Shown piece after piece: positions 55,154-64,000 of a stretch of 64,000 bases of DNA (positions are counted from its first letter, which is position 1; each line of letters starts with the position of its first letter). The stretch is from NCBI GenBank assembly GCA_013377095.1, contig JACAAY010000008.1, forward strand, positions 16,742 through 80,741. The letters run 5' to 3'. The stretch comes from Desulfuromonadales bacterium (GTDB taxonomy: Bacteria > Desulfobacterota > Desulfuromonadia > Geobacterales > Pseudopelobacteraceae). Made by a program: the position numbers and the translations under genes. The notes beneath the pieces were generated by a model. The model was given only the letters and a program-made list of their open reading frames with translations, was not told the origin of the DNA and ran no database searches.

Positions 55154-57580
55154 ATGATGGACAGGAAGGCGGTAATGCTAATACCAGAAACTCTCGGCCA
55201 GCTACTGCTCATGCAAAGCATCGTGATCAGCCTGCCTGATGAGAAATCCATATTCAGCTTCGTCTGCCGTGGTCTGCTTGATATTCCTGGTGTCAGCGAA
55301 GTTTGTTATGCCAACGCTGCCCGGGAACAGTCGGATGAAGCGGTTTTTCGGTTTCCGCTCTTTCTTGGTGAGACGTATCGGGGCGAACTTCTGTTCACTG
55401 TCAAGGATGCCGAGGCATTTGTGCCCTATGAGGACTGTCTAAAAAATTTCTGCTATATGCTGGCGGTCATACTGGAAGAACGCAGCCAGCGTGCCAAGAA
55501 CGAGGTATTTCAGGCCGAGCTGGAAGAACGCATCCAGGAACGTACCAGCCAGCTCGAGAAGGAGATTTTAGAACGGATTAAATCCGAGCAGGCGGCAAAA
55601 ACAAGCGAAAAGCTGTTTAAAGAGTTGTTCCAAAATGTAGCTGACCCAATCTATATCTCTGACACTTCAGGAAAGATTATTGCCGCCAACAATCAGGCAT
55701 GTCAGGAGCTTGGCTATACTCTTGGAGAAATGCTGCAGTTGCACGTGACTGACATTGATACCAAATCAGGTGCATCTGACTTGTTAATAAAAAACCTTCA
55801 ACTTCTGGAGCAAAGTTCTTCTACTACTTTTGAGGCCAATCATCGGCGCAAAGATGGATCCATATTTCCGGTGGAACTTAATGTCTGCACAATTGATTTT
55901 TCAGGACAAAAGGCAGTAATGGGAGTCGCCAGAAACATAAGCAAACGCAAGCGGACTGAGGATTGCCTCACCTTCCTTGCCCAGACAACAACCATTCGTT
56001 CGGAAGAGGACTTCTTTCACCGGCTGGCACGCTACCTGGCCGATAGTCTGGATATGGACTTTATCCGTATCGACACCCTGGAACCGGGAAACCTCTCGGC
56101 CCGCACAGTTGCAGTCTTCTTCGATGGCGAGTTTGTGGATAACATTTCCTATACCCTCAAGGATACTCCCTGCGGCGAAGTGGTGGACAAAAACGTCTGC
56201 TGCTACACGGATGGAGTGCGGCAGCGTTTCCCCAGGGATGCAGTACATCAGGATATGAATGCTGAAAGCTATGTTGGTACGATTTTATGGGGATCAAATG
56301 GCAAACAAATCGGCCTGATTGCTGCTATGAGCCGTAAACCTTTAGCGAATCAGGAGATAGCTCAAGCAATTCTTCAAATGGTGAGTGTGCGAGCTGCTGC
56401 TGAACTTGAGCGAAATATGCATGAAGAAGAACGTCTCCGCCTTGAACAGCAACTGTTGCACACCCAGAAACTGGAGAGCCTTGGTGTACTTGCCGGGGGC
56501 ATAGCCCACGACTTCAACAATATTCTTACATCCATTATAGGAAACGCAGAACTTGCGATGATGAGGATGAAACCAGAATCAACAGGCATCGATAACCTGC
56601 AGAGGATTCAACAGGCAGCTATTCGGGCTGCAGACCTGGCCAAACAGATGCTGGCGTACTCAGGCAAAGGAAAATTTGTTTTAGAAAACTTAGATTTTAA
56701 TAGTCTGCTGGAAGAGATGCTCCATATGCTGGAGGTTTCCATATCAAAAAAGGCGGTGCTCCGTCTCAACATTACCCCGAATCTTCCTACTGTGCAATCC
56801 GACCCTACCCAGATGAGGCAGATTGTCATGAATCTGGTTATCAACGCATCTGAAGCCATCGGTGAAAAGAGTGGGGTCATTGCAATTTCAACTGGTTGCA
56901 TGGATTGCGACAAGAGCTATTTGAGAAACGTCTGGCTTGATGAGAATCTTAAAGAGGGGCTGTATGTTTTCGTGGAGGTAGCCGATACAGGCTGTGGTAT
57001 GGATGATAAAACCCAGGCCAAAATCTTCGACCCGTTTTTTACCACGAAATTCACCGGAAGAGGCCTGGGTATGGCCGCTGTACTTGGCATTGTAAATAGT
57101 CACAAAGGAGCCATAAGGGTTTACAGTGAACTTGGGAAAGGCACTACATTTAAGATACTCTTGCCCGCATCCAACAGACCCGTTGAAGTTTTTAACCACA
57201 ACCATCACACAGACCACTGGAAAGGCGAAGGGAAAGTCCTGCTGGTTGATGACGAAGAGTCAATTCGCGGCATTGGCAAAGAAAGGTTGAAAGAATTTGG
57301 GTTCACGACAATCACCGCCAATGACGGCAGAGAAGCCATTGAAATCTTCAGACAGCATCCTGACATCGCTTTTGTTATTTTAGACCTTACCATGCCGCAT
57401 ATGGATGGCGAGCAATGTTTCCGTGAACTCAGAAGGCTCAAACCAGATGTAAAGGTGATCATGTCCAGTGGCTTCAGTGAACATGAAGTTACCCAGAAGT
57501 TTGTCGGCAAGGGTTTGTCGGGCTTTATCCAGAAACCGTACAAATTGTCCGTGTTGAAAGAGGCCATACAGAAGATTTAA
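55154..57580 (+). CDS. PAS-GAF hybrid histidine kinase with C-terminal receiver
   Basis: 808 residues. A first domain (about 1-120) of uncertain type leads by a coiled coil ([18 protein letters not shown]) to a PAS domain (about 150-265), a GAF-like domain (about 270-415), HisKA at [20 protein letters not shown] (about 440), an ATPase ([26 protein letters not shown]) and a receiver with Asp in [13 protein letters not shown] (about 745). It is in an operon with the MEDS protein. Confidence 0.9.
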   Translation: MMDRKAVMLIPETLGQLLLMQSIVISLPDEKSIFSFVCRGLLDIPGVSEVCYANAAREQSDEAVFRFPLFLGETYRGELLFTVKDAEAFVPYEDCLKNFCYMLAVILEERSQRAKNEVFQAELEERIQERTSQLEKEILERIKSEQAAKTSEKLFKELFQNVADPIYISDTSGKIIAANNQACQELGYTLGEMLQLHVTDIDTKSGASDLLIKNLQLLEQSSSTTFEANHRRKDGSIFPVELNVCTIDFSGQKAVMGVARNISKRKRTEDCLTFLAQTTTIRSEEDFFHRLARYLADSLDMDFIRIDTLEPGNLSARTVAVFFDGEFVDNISYTLKDTPCGEVVDKNVCCYTDGVRQRFPRDAVHQDMNAESYVGTILWGSNGKQIGLIAAMSRKPLANQEIAQAILQMVSVRAAAELERNMHEEERLRLEQQLLHTQKLESLGVLAGGIAHDFNNILTSIIGNAELAMMRMKPESTGIDNLQRIQQAAIRAADLAKQMLAYSGKGKFVLENLDFNSLLEEMLHMLEVSISKKAVLRLNITPNLPTVQSDPTQMRQIVMNLVINASEAIGEKSGVIAISTGCMDCDKSYLRNVWLDENLKEGLYVFVEVADTGCGMDDKTQAKIFDPFFTTKFTGRGLGMAAVLGIVNSHKGAIRVYSELGKGTTFKILLPASNRPVEVFNHNHHTDHWKGEGKVLLVDDEESIRGIGKERLKEFGFTTITANDGREAIEIFRQHPDIAFVILDLTMPHMDGEQCFRELRRLKPDVKVIMSSGFSEHEVTQKFVGKGLSGFIQKPYKLSVLKEAIQKI

Positions 57581-57770
57581 AGGCCCGCAAGAAATTGTCA
57601 CTTGAACCAAAGTATGGCGCGAATCAGAAGCATACTATGGCAGAAAGTGCCATGAGGAAACATACGCTAACAAAGAGCGATTTATACGAATTCAAAATTG
57701 GTCACAGATTGCTGCTATCTGACCTTCGGGAAAGCCACCCGTATCATCGCAATTCAGGTCTATATGTCAC

Positions 57771-58946
57771 TTACTGGGCAATATGTGTGAATCTGAAGGT
57801 TGTGCCTTTGTCTTCTGTCGACTCGAATTGCACCGTCCCGCCAAGCACTTGTTCCCCAAATAATTTCATCGAATACGTTCCGAACCCTCTTCCAATATTA
57901 CCTTTTGTACTGAAGTTACGTTGGAAAATTCTATGTGCAATATCTTTCGGAATTGCACCATCATTCCATACACAAAATGAGATAGAATTCTGATTGAGTT
58001 CAATTGATAGCGTTACTTTACCTCCTTCTGGAGTTGCTTCGAAAGCGTTAGTTACCATATTGATTACAATCCGACTTGCCAGATGGAAATCAGTGATAAT
58101 TTCAATTTCATCCGGCACATAATTCACTTCAAGTGTGCGGTGTGCTGCTAAAGGATGATCTTTAAACAGTTGTTCAACTTCTGACAGGATGCTATTTGCC
58201 TTGACCTCGGTATACATTGGTTTGTAGGAAACGTCGAGTGAGTTCTGGAGAGAATTCTGGATTGCGATCTCTTCAGCAATTCTGATGACAATATTGTGCA
58301 ATTCCTTCAGTTTTTCTTCGGATGGTTGATTCCGGAGAGATATAAGTTCACTTTTCCCGACAAGTGCAGTGAGTATGTTATTGATATCATGAAAGAAGCT
58401 TCGATCCAAACATGCTCGATACTGCTGAATGCTAATGTCTTGCAAGAAGAGGAGGATATATTGGTTACCATGAACCACGAGAGGACAGCTTCGTATATTG
58501 AAATAGAGATCAATATTCTGGTTATCCTTCTCAATTGTAAGTGCGCATGTTCTTTCTTGTGGTTGCTTGGTTTCCATAGCTGTAATTATTGAAACAGCAG
58601 CGCCACAGGTGGAGCAATAATTTGATGAACCACAACCTCCGGGCATCTCACAGGAGTGGATACAGGCAACACTTTCTCCAAGTCTTAATCCAAGCAGCTG
58701 TCCTGAATCCTTAATTCCGATATATGCGAGAAACGAGTCGTTGAGGGCTACGATTTGCCTCTTATCATTTAATACTGCAAAAAGACCGTTTGCAATGGTC
58801 ATGAGTCCATTGATAAAGGTGTTGGTCGCTATTTGGATGACATCATCATCAAGGTCTTTTATGGATTTTCGCCCGGCAGGAGCAAAGTGTGTAGGGATAT
58901 CAAGTTTTAGATTTTCATTTGCATCTTTCGAATTGTGATTTTTCAA
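57771..58946 (-). CDS. Sensor histidine kinase with Cys-rich PAS domain
   Basis: 391 residues, no receiver. The PAS region (about 45-165) carries CIHSCEMPGGCGSSNYCSTCG, a cysteine set known from a Geobacter-type PAS family that may hold a metal or redox centre. The phosphoacceptor is SFFHDINNILTALVGKSEL (about 205). The ATPase domain covers 260-390 (NMVTNAFEATPEGGKV, RGFGTYSMKLFG). It is the last gene before the tRNA-Sec fragment and mobile island. Confidence 0.85.
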   Translation of the reverse strand: MKNHNSKDANENLKLDIPTHFAPAGRKSIKDLDDDVIQIATNTFINGLMTIANGLFAVLNDKRQIVALNDSFLAYIGIKDSGQLLGLRLGESVACIHSCEMPGGCGSSNYCSTCGAAVSIITAMETKQPQERTCALTIEKDNQNIDLYFNIRSCPLVVHGNQYILLFLQDISIQQYRACLDRSFFHDINNILTALVGKSELISLRNQPSEEKLKELHNIVIRIAEEIAIQNSLQNSLDVSYKPMYTEVKANSILSEVEQLFKDHPLAAHRTLEVNYVPDEIEIITDFHLASRIVINMVTNAFEATPEGGKVTLSIELNQNSISFCVWNDGAIPKDIAHRIFQRNFSTKGNIGRGFGTYSMKLFGEQVLGGTVQFESTEDKGTTFRFTHIAQ

Positions 58947-59224
58947 AACAATGTCCTCTTGTTGCTGCTGAAGTTTGGGAAGGCAATGGTAGATAAAACC
59001 GATCGATGCTGTTGCATTAACATAAATTCTGCAACGCTCAACTGCTGCACACGTCCGAATGACACACTCTGTAGAAAGAAACTTTTCTTGCTGTCCTGAG
59101 TCATTCGTGACCAGAGGTAAGCAGTCAAGCAGTCATCTCAGCATCAGCAAGAGTACGAAGAGTCATAACACCTGTTTCAGGCTTTAGGACTTAAGCATAT
59201 TCACCTAAGTCTCTGTTATTATTA

Positions 59225-59292
59225 TGGCGGAGGCACATGGGAATCGAACCCACCAGGGAAGTTTCTCACCCCCCTCACCGGTTTTGAAGACC
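59225..59292 (-). pseudogene. selC: 3' fragment of tRNA-Sec (selC), attachment-site remnant
   Basis: The minus strand reads GGTCTTCAAAACCGG (anticodon TCA), a long variable arm (AGGGGGG with CTTCCCT), a T arm GGGTTCGATTCCC and the acceptor strand GTGCCTCC-G-CCA. Left of the anticodon loop the match stops: the 5' acceptor GGAGGCAC and D arm are absent, and the 5' anticodon-stem strand is TAGGT instead of the expected CCGGT. It is a duplication left by an integrase at the 3' side of selC. The intact copy should lie to the right, outside the window. Confidence 0.85.
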
Positions 59293-59429
59293 TAACGCCG
59301 GGTAAGTATTCAATATACCAGCGACTATTCTACCTACACACATATGTATTGATTATTTATGTTTGCTGCTACCTCATGCAAATACTGCTCAAATTGTATA
59401 CCAAAATGTAACCCAAAATCACATTATAA

Positions 59430-60455
59430 TTACTCGATATTCAAAGAATGTTGTTCTTCTAACACCTCTACAGCGTATACCAATTTACGAGGATCAAGAT
59501 GCGCATACCTTTCAGTTATCTGTATACTGCTATGCCCCAACCACTCTTTAACCACATACAAATCCACCCCTGCATTAACCAACCTGCTAGCACATGTATG
59601 CCTCAGAGCATGCAGTAAAAACTCTGGATCATTCATAAATCCCATCTCCTTACGTGACCAGTCCCATGCGTTGCCAGCTTGATGTTTGTCAATAGTGAAA
59701 GGCTTAGCTGCACCGTCTATCTTCCTGCGCTGCAATATGGTCTTCACTCTCTCGGTCATAGGTATGCTCCTCGGCCTGTCACCTTTGTTGATCCAGATAG
59801 AAATCAGATTGTTTTCAAAATTGATGTTGTCATACCGGAGATCCAACACCTCAGACAATCTGCAACCCGTATCCACCAACACCTCTACCAAGTCAGCAAC
59901 ATCAGGAAAATAATGCCTCCTACTATTATGCTTAGTGTTACGTAACATGTTGACTACAATCGATTCTTCTTCTCTGGATATAACCCGAATTCTACCACTA
60001 CGCTCTTTCCTCAGCTTGATGTAGTCAGTTGGCTGTTTAAGAGCCTTGAGCAATGTTTTCAGAGCAGCAAGATACCTGTTGATCGTTGCCACCTCAATTT
60101 TACTGGCTTCCAGGATCAGAATCATTTTGTGAACTGCATCTTCATTGATCTTAGCCAGGGGAATGTTACCTATCAGCTCGACCAGCCTTAATGCTCTACG
60201 TTGAGCACCATTGGCGTCCTTGGTATTTTTCCATCGAGTATTGTAAACATGATCAACAGCATCAGACAGTAACATCTTTTCTGCCTTCTCCTGGGGTGAC
60301 ATTGATGCTTCATTCATTATCTTCTGCCTCTCCATTGCCTCTGCCTGCTTAGCCTCCTTCTTGGTAAATTTGCCAGTTGATTTGAATACTCGAACACCGT
60401 TGATGGTGAAATTCATGTAAAAGACATTCTTATTGCCTCGCTTGTATACTGCCAT
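59430..60455 (-). CDS. Tyrosine recombinase (phage-type integrase)
   Basis: 341 residues. An arm-binding N-terminus (YKRGNKNVFYMNFTINGVRV) and SAM-like core-binding domain (about 70-155) precede the catalytic domain with Arg in LVDTGCRLSEVLDL, HALRHTCAS (His-x-x-Arg), WLGHSS and the nucleophile Tyr in ITERYAHL. It lies 137 bp from the tRNA-Sec fragment, which is probably its recombination site. Confidence 0.95.
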   Translation of the reverse strand: MAVYKRGNKNVFYMNFTINGVRVFKSTGKFTKKEAKQAEAMERQKIMNEASMSPQEKAEKMLLSDAVDHVYNTRWKNTKDANGAQRRALRLVELIGNIPLAKINEDAVHKMILILEASKIEVATINRYLAALKTLLKALKQPTDYIKLRKERSGRIRVISREEESIVVNMLRNTKHNSRRHYFPDVADLVEVLVDTGCRLSEVLDLRYDNINFENNLISIWINKGDRPRSIPMTERVKTILQRRKIDGAAKPFTIDKHQAGNAWDWSRKEMGFMNDPEFLLHALRHTCASRLVNAGVDLYVVKEWLGHSSIQITERYAHLDPRKLVYAVEVLEEQHSLNIE

Positions 60456-60484
60456 CGTGACACTCCTCCCTGGAATACAGGCAC

Positions 60485-60506
60485 AAAAAAAGAGCCTAAT
60501 GGCCCT
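60485..60506 (-). terminator. Terminator after the zinc-ribbon gene
   Basis: The minus strand has AGGGCC-ATTA-GGCTCT followed by seven T in the 118-bp gap between the zinc-ribbon gene and the integrase gene. Confidence 0.55.
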
Positions 60507-60573
60507 TGTTGCCCTAAAAAGTTATGTTGTTAGATTAATTGTTGTTACTGGTGGGTATTACTGATGGTGATGA

Positions 60574-60840
60574 TTATCTGGATTGATTGAAGGTGGTGTA
60601 ACTGGTGGGGTTGATACTTGTATTGCTCAGGCTGGAGTAACTGGTGGGATTGATAGCTGTATTGCTCAGGCTGGAGTAAACAATGCGGTATATGTTTTCA
60701 CCACATGCAGAACATATCACCGTCCACGCACTATCCCTGGCTGGTAAGAATACATCCGTTTTTACATCTGCTGTTCCATACCTGATACCATGTGCAGGTT
60801 CGTCCGGATGAATTGTCTTGTTGCAGCATTCACACCTCAT
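60574..60840 (-). CDS. Zinc-ribbon protein with tandem 13-residue repeats
   Basis: 88 residues. CECC near the N-terminus and CSACG near residue 46 form a probable Zn site. From residue 55 on, YSSLSNTAINPTS and YSSLSNTSINPTS repeat in tandem, then a degenerate third unit YTTFNQS. The start ATG overlaps the radC-like stop (ATGA). No function is known. Confidence 0.65.
   Translation of the reverse strand: MRCECCNKTIHPDEPAHGIRYGTADVKTDVFLPARDSAWTVICSACGENIYRIVYSSLSNTAINPTSYSSLSNTSINPTSYTTFNQSR
60601..60678. repeat. Two tandem 39-bp units in the zinc-ribbon gene
   Basis: Units 60601-60639 and 60640-60678 differ at three positions. The unit length keeps the frame, so copy number could vary without truncating the protein. 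Confidence 0.85.
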
Positions 60841-61340
60841 AACAGCCCCCTTTCCACAAATGAGAGATATTGACCATCACCAATGATGATATGATCGAGA
60901 ATCTTGATACCCATGATCTCCCCTGCTTCCTTGAGTCTCCTGGTAATGGATATATCCTCGGATGATGGTGAAGGATCTCCTGAAGGATGTTGATGTACAC
61001 ATATGATCGCCGCAGCATTAGAGATCAGTGCAGTCTGGAAAACATGTCTTGGGTGAACGATACTTTGATTAAGCGAACCGATGCTAACAAGATCCATGCA
61101 GATAATCCGGTTCTTCCCGTCCAGGTGCAGAGTAAGAAACATCTCCTTGGTTTCCTTCATCAGAAATGTAAATGTATCGTATACCTGTTGTGGTGCGGTG
61201 AATCTGGTCCCTGTTTTCAGGTAGTTGGTTATGTCCTCCTTGACGGTCATGGTCTCGTAAACAGCTTTGATTGTTCTGAGCTTGATGGTCCTTGGCTTAG
61301 ATGGAACAGTTTCTTCTCCGAATAGTGTTGTAATTGTCAT
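60837..61340 (-). CDS. RadC-like JAMM-domain protein
   Basis: 167 residues. The metal site is HQHPSGDPSPSSED, the JAMM motif of RadC/MPN proteins, preceded by ISNAAAIICV. The N-terminal helix-hairpin-helix domain of chromosomal RadC is missing, as in versions found on plasmids and islands. A repair role for the family is doubtful; anti-restriction or processing of mobile DNA is often proposed. Overlaps the zinc-ribbon gene by 4 bp. Confidence 0.88.
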   Translation of the reverse strand: MTITTLFGEETVPSKPRTIKLRTIKAVYETMTVKEDITNYLKTGTRFTAPQQVYDTFTFLMKETKEMFLTLHLDGKNRIICMDLVSIGSLNQSIVHPRHVFQTALISNAAAIICVHQHPSGDPSPSSEDISITRRLKEAGEIMGIKILDHIIIGDGQYLSFVERGLL

Positions 61341-61360
61341 GGCTTAGTCTCCTTAGTGAG

Positions 61361-61396
61361 TTAGACGCAAAAATAGGGCCTTAAAGCCCTTTTTGC
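61361..61396 (-). terminator. Terminator before the radC-like gene
   Basis: The minus strand has AGGGC-TTTAAG-GCCCT followed by ATTTTTG. It ends transcripts from the small genes to the right. Other sequence in 61397-61668 is AT-rich without a gene. Confidence 0.45.
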
Positions 61397-61668
61397 TTAT
61401 TATGCTTATGTTGGTATGGGTTAAATTAGTTGGAAGACTTAGGTGGGCTTACTGGTGGTAGTGATGTGGTGGGTGGTGCTGATGAAATGAAAAATCATCG
61501 AGTTATCCACTTTGTACATTATTATTTTTATTGCCGGAACGTATCAAAATTAGTACACTTTTCCCTTAATGAACAAATTTGATATTGACATGTTAAATTA
61601 GACACTTACACAGATTGATTATTCATTATGCAAAACGAAAAAGCCTTCAATAATGCACAACATTTTTT

Positions 61669-61836
61669 CTAGTTATCCACAGATTGAGCACCATTATCAA
61701 CAGGTGCTGTGGAAAGTCGTTCTGTACCAGTACCTACAACCCTGATGGTCCCTTTTTTGCACTTCAAACATGAGTCACCTGGTGGGCAATAGTCCTCATA
61801 TTCTGCATTGCATAATCTGCACTTAAATAATGGCAT
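61669..61836 (-). CDS. 55-residue zinc-ribbon protein
   Basis: A short frame from ATG 61836-61834 to TAG 61671-61669: MPLFKCRLCNAEYEDYC, then CLKCKKGT. Two CxxC pairs (CRLC and CLKC) suggest one Zn ribbon. AGGGAGAG is well placed upstream, and the gene begins 13 nt after the stop of the preceding gene, so it is part of that unit. Confidence 0.65.
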   Translation of the reverse strand: MPLFKCRLCNAEYEDYCPPGDSCLKCKKGTIRVVGTGTERLSTAPVDNGAQSVDN

Positions 61837-61849
61837 TATCACTCTCCCT

Positions 61850-62197
61850 TCAAATGAGATAGTTGATCATCTTGGTTGCTATTGTTCTGGGTGACATATG
61901 TTTCCACTTGCACCCCAGGGTTTCTGTGAACTGGTAATCTGAATGTAGGAATACTGTGTTAATAGGATCTGGCTCATTGGGCATGTAAGCATCGAGTCCC
62001 ATGTAACCATACCCTCTGTTGGTGGTCAGAACATAGATCGCAACGCTTGATGTAAAAACATGTACGCTGTCACTGAGACCTGCATTAAGATGGTAATTGT
62101 TGCCTCGGTGTTCCAAGATCAATCTTCTTGAATGTAACCCTACCTCTGATGCTTCCTGAAAAGTCATTCTACTGATGCTGGGTAAGATCGGTGTCAT
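61850..62197 (-). CDS. Unknown island protein
   Basis: 115 residues, no signal peptide, membrane segment or known motif; aromatic-rich middle (GYGYMGLDAYMP). GGAGG before the ATG gives good support for translation. It is followed by the 55-residue zinc-ribbon gene. Confidence 0.6.
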   Translation of the reverse strand: MTPILPSISRMTFQEASEVGLHSRRLILEHRGNNYHLNAGLSDSVHVFTSSVAIYVLTTNRGYGYMGLDAYMPNEPDPINTVFLHSDYQFTETLGCKWKHMSPRTIATKMINYLI

Positions 62198-62409
62198 AAT
62201 TGTCCTCCACTAAGATGAGTTAACAAACGGATATGTTGACCTTCGCTAAGTAAGCGAAGGCTTTGTAGAGCTAATTTGAAGCTTTAATGCTGATAATTTG
62301 GATGTGGTATTTGGCCTGTTACATAAGTGGGTTAATCTTTAATTTAGGTGGGAAAGGCATTGATCTTAATACGTGAGGATGGTGGTATAATGTAACAGAG
62401 GTGAATGGT

Positions 62410-62460
62410 ATGAAACTGCTGAAGAATAAGATTTTGAACTGGTGGGATTACTGTGAGTGA
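62410..62460 (+). CDS. Micro-ORF A (16 residues) behind a strong -10 box
   Basis: MKLLKNKILNWWDYCE is preceded by GAGGTGA and, 18 nt before the ATG, TATAAT (62386-62391). A matching arrangement lies at 63935-64000. It could be a leader peptide, a signalling peptide or a small toxin; the reading is tentative. The rest of 62198-62571 holds no other gene. Confidence 0.35.
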   Translation: MKLLKNKILNWWDYCE

Positions 62461-62509
62461 TATTGTGTTTACAAAATGATTGTATAATTATATTTAATTA
62501 CCTCCTTTA

Positions 62510-62545
62510 AAATAAGAAAAGGCATGATCTTTGTGACCATGCCTC
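62510..62545 (-). terminator. Terminator of the PEP-CTERM gene
   Basis: The minus strand has AGGCATGGTC and GATCATGCCT arms (62520-62544) followed by TTTTCTTATTTT. It lies 27 nt past the stop. Confidence 0.7.
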
Positions 62546-62571
62546 ATATTGCATTACATGTGTTTACCTAT

Positions 62572-63213
62572 TCAGCCGTTAATTTTCTGTCTTCTTCTAA
62601 GACCAGCTAAACCCATTAAGCCAGAACCAAGAAGATAGGCTGCAGCAGGAACCGGTGTTGGAGTAGCAGTGGCCGATACAGTAGTATTATTCAAACCAAC
62701 ATATGACCATCCAGTTAAATACGGGTCATTTATTCCAGTATTATTACTCTGAAGAACATATTGTCCTGCTCCTGAGCTACTCAATGATATAACAATGTCT
62801 CTACCATTGTATTTACCAACAAGATCCAAACCACACTGTGCGGAGGGTAAAATAGGATTCGAATTAGGAGCTATGACATTATCATAAAAAAGATCATCTC
62901 CATTCGTGTTGCGAACGGTATTATATCCATAGCCATTATAATTTCCAGAGGGAGTGGATTGCAATTGTGCTACTGTAAATGTAATACCATTGTAAGCAGA
63001 ACCTGTTGAAGTTAATGTACCACCAGTTATAACAACATATCCATTACTATCTGGTGTTGTTGTTAATGATGTAAGTATGCCAGAAAAATCATACGTGTAC
63101 GCATTTCCATTTTGTGCAAGTGCTGATCCTCCAAAACTAAATGAGTAATCCGCATATGCTTGACTCCATCCCATACACACCAGAGTCATTACTAAAAACA
63201 ATATCTTTCTCAT
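62572..63213 (-). CDS. PEP-CTERM/VPxPA-type exosortase-sorted surface protein
   Basis: 213 residues. A signal peptide (MRKILFLVMTLVCMGWSQAYA) precedes a Gly/Ser/Asn-rich beta-type body. The C-terminus has PVPAAAYLLGSGLMGLAGLRRR: a VPxxA-like motif, a hydrophobic helix and a basic tail, the signal cleaved by exosortases. AAAGGAAG precedes the ATG. It is likely exported and linked to exopolysaccharide; no exosortase gene is in the window. Confidence 0.85.
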   Translation of the reverse strand: MRKILFLVMTLVCMGWSQAYADYSFSFGGSALAQNGNAYTYDFSGILTSLTTTPDSNGYVVITGGTLTSTGSAYNGITFTVAQLQSTPSGNYNGYGYNTVRNTNGDDLFYDNVIAPNSNPILPSAQCGLDLVGKYNGRDIVISLSSSGAGQYVLQSNNTGINDPYLTGWSYVGLNNTTVSATATPTPVPAAAYLLGSGLMGLAGLRRRQKING

Positions 63214-63495
63214 AGACTTTTCTTCCTTTCATTTTTGGTGTTATAAATATCATATTTAATTGTCGTGAGCTTCATACAAGTTGACAGTTGTAATATATTT
63301 ATTTTTATTTAGAAGCGTTGTCATGAAAGACATCACTTTAGCAGCATTTTCCACTGTCAACAACATATATCAACTCAATATTATTATCCAGCTGCACCTC
63401 CTTTTACTCCGCGTATTTAAACAACAACGTTACCTGTTTTCCATTTTTTAGCAATAACTTCAGCACATTACTGATACTTTAAAAGAGTCATAAAC

Positions 63496-63540
63496 AGAAA
63501 AAGCCCACAACTCTCCCTTAGTGGAGCAATTGTGGGCTTT
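63496..63540 (-). terminator. Terminator-like hairpin in the AT-rich right part
   Basis: The arms AAGCCCACAA and TTGTGGGCTT with an inner CTC/GAG stem are followed on the minus strand by TTTTTC. The gene it serves would lie to its right, but no convincing gene is seen in 63541-63930. The AT-rich stretch 63214-63495 shows nothing else. Confidence 0.5.
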
Positions 63541-63957
63541 CTGGTGCCTTTTTACAGGTCAGACAAGTACCCATTTGGCAGATCATCGAATTACTCATTA
63601 AAGCAAGTAACCAACAGGGCTCTAACACACATCGTGTATTTTTATTTACAATAAAGAATTATTAAAATAAAGCATAAATATATAATTTACCAAACATGTT
63701 ACATGGTCGATACAAGTTCGCAATAATAGAACAATGCACATCACTTAAGATAGTACTTGTTCTGCAAGCAATTGCTTTTAATGTCGTGTATAATTAGTCA
63801 TTTACGATATTATTGAGGATGTGGGTATTGGTCTGGTGGCAGGATTCTTGAATGTGATTTGAACTCGACTCAGCCACACCTATTGTCACAACCATCGTGA
63901 AATCCATTGCCCTTCCATGAGTTCCGTTTAGTGGTATAATTTTGAAGGGTGATTAAT

Positions 63958-64000
63958 ATGAAATGGATTCGTACAAGATTATGGAAGTGGACTGATATAG
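63958..64000 (+). CDS. Micro-ORF B or start of a gene (runs off the window)
   Basis: MKWIRTRLWKWTDI..., preceded by GAAGGGTGA and by TATAAT (63935-63940) 17 nt before the ATG. It aligns without gaps to micro-ORF A, with similar residue classes at most positions. Its end is unknown. Confidence 0.35.
   Translation, partial: MKWIRTRLWKWTDI

Larger units (their letters stand above)
59225..64000. mobile_element. Integrated element at selC (left part; right end outside window)
   Basis: Starts at the tRNA-Sec fragment and holds a tyrosine recombinase, RadC-like protein, zinc ribbons, a PEP-CTERM protein and micro-ORFs. The region is clearly more AT-rich than the rest. No phage structural, conjugation or replication genes are seen here. 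Confidence 0.8.

Noticed and set aside
59225..59320. A complete tRNA-Sec gene
   Set aside because: The 5' acceptor strand and D arm cannot be found within 100 bp, and the anticodon stem is mispaired on its 5' side; only the 3' half is present.
63541..63597. A 26-codon minus-strand peptide with CLTC
   Set aside because: Its last codons run into the terminator hairpin and there is no good ribosome site.

Overview
The window looks like a chromosome segment from a Geobacter/Pelobacter-type bacterium (Desulfuromonadia, Geobacterales). The evidence is a PpcA-like triheme cytochrome c7, ResB/CcsA cytochrome c maturation genes, two GEMM-type cyclic dinucleotide riboswitches ahead of a haem-bearing lipoprotein, a selenocysteine-containing SelD with an in-frame TGA, many PAS hybrid histidine kinases and a PEP-CTERM protein. 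The assignment rests on gene content; no database was searched.

Layout. 1-0.5 kb: the end of an unknown gene and tRNA-Gly. 0.5-4.1 kb: minus-strand glycosyltransferase cluster with a four-helix-bundle (23S rRNA IVS-type) gene wedged between arms of a heptamer repeat. 4.2-6.9 kb: ccsA, resB and a c7 cytochrome. 7-12.7 kb: purE, a soluble FIST chemoreceptor, purD and purH. 12.7-16.3 kb: an ASKHA ATPase, selD (Sec) and alr. 16.4-19.5 kb: TPP riboswitch, thiE-thiD fusion and thiC, then a 6S RNA on the opposite strand. 19.8-25.7 kb: DAHP synthase, a Crp-type regulator, transketolase, thiL, a Cys-rich secreted protein and a hotdog thioesterase. 25.8-28.7 kb: hsp20-lon. 28.9-33.6 kb: arginine decarboxylase, carboxynorspermidine synthase and decarboxylase, that is, polyamine synthesis by the carboxyspermidine route. 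33.8-40 kb: hybrid kinase, phosphofructokinase and priA. 40.1-42.5 kb: FnIII/cytochrome lipoprotein behind two riboswitch-terminator units. 42.7-45.9 kb: polar amino acid ABC importer. 46.2-49.6 kb: MsbA-like ABC exporter, protoglobin-PsiE fusion and HAD phosphatase. 49.6-58.9 kb: rubrerythrin, small unknown genes, three sensor kinases and a MEDS-domain protein.

From about 59.2 kb to the end, base composition turns AT-rich and the content changes to an integrated element. Its left edge is a 3' fragment of tRNA-Sec that starts at the anticodon stem, followed by a tyrosine recombinase, zinc-ribbon proteins, a RadC-like JAMM protein, an unknown protein, a PEP-CTERM protein and two related micro-ORFs. 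The intact tRNA-Sec and the right edge are not in the window.

The most unusual signal is a dispersed family of imperfect heptamer repeats (around GGGGACC). Five loci each show a G-rich arm facing a C-rich arm, and two of these lie in frame inside proteins. At the 1.6-2.1 kb copy the space between the arms holds the four-helix-bundle gene. This resembles the hairpin-plus-ORF design of 23S rRNA intervening sequences and suggests a mobile family with one gene-bearing copy and short derivatives.
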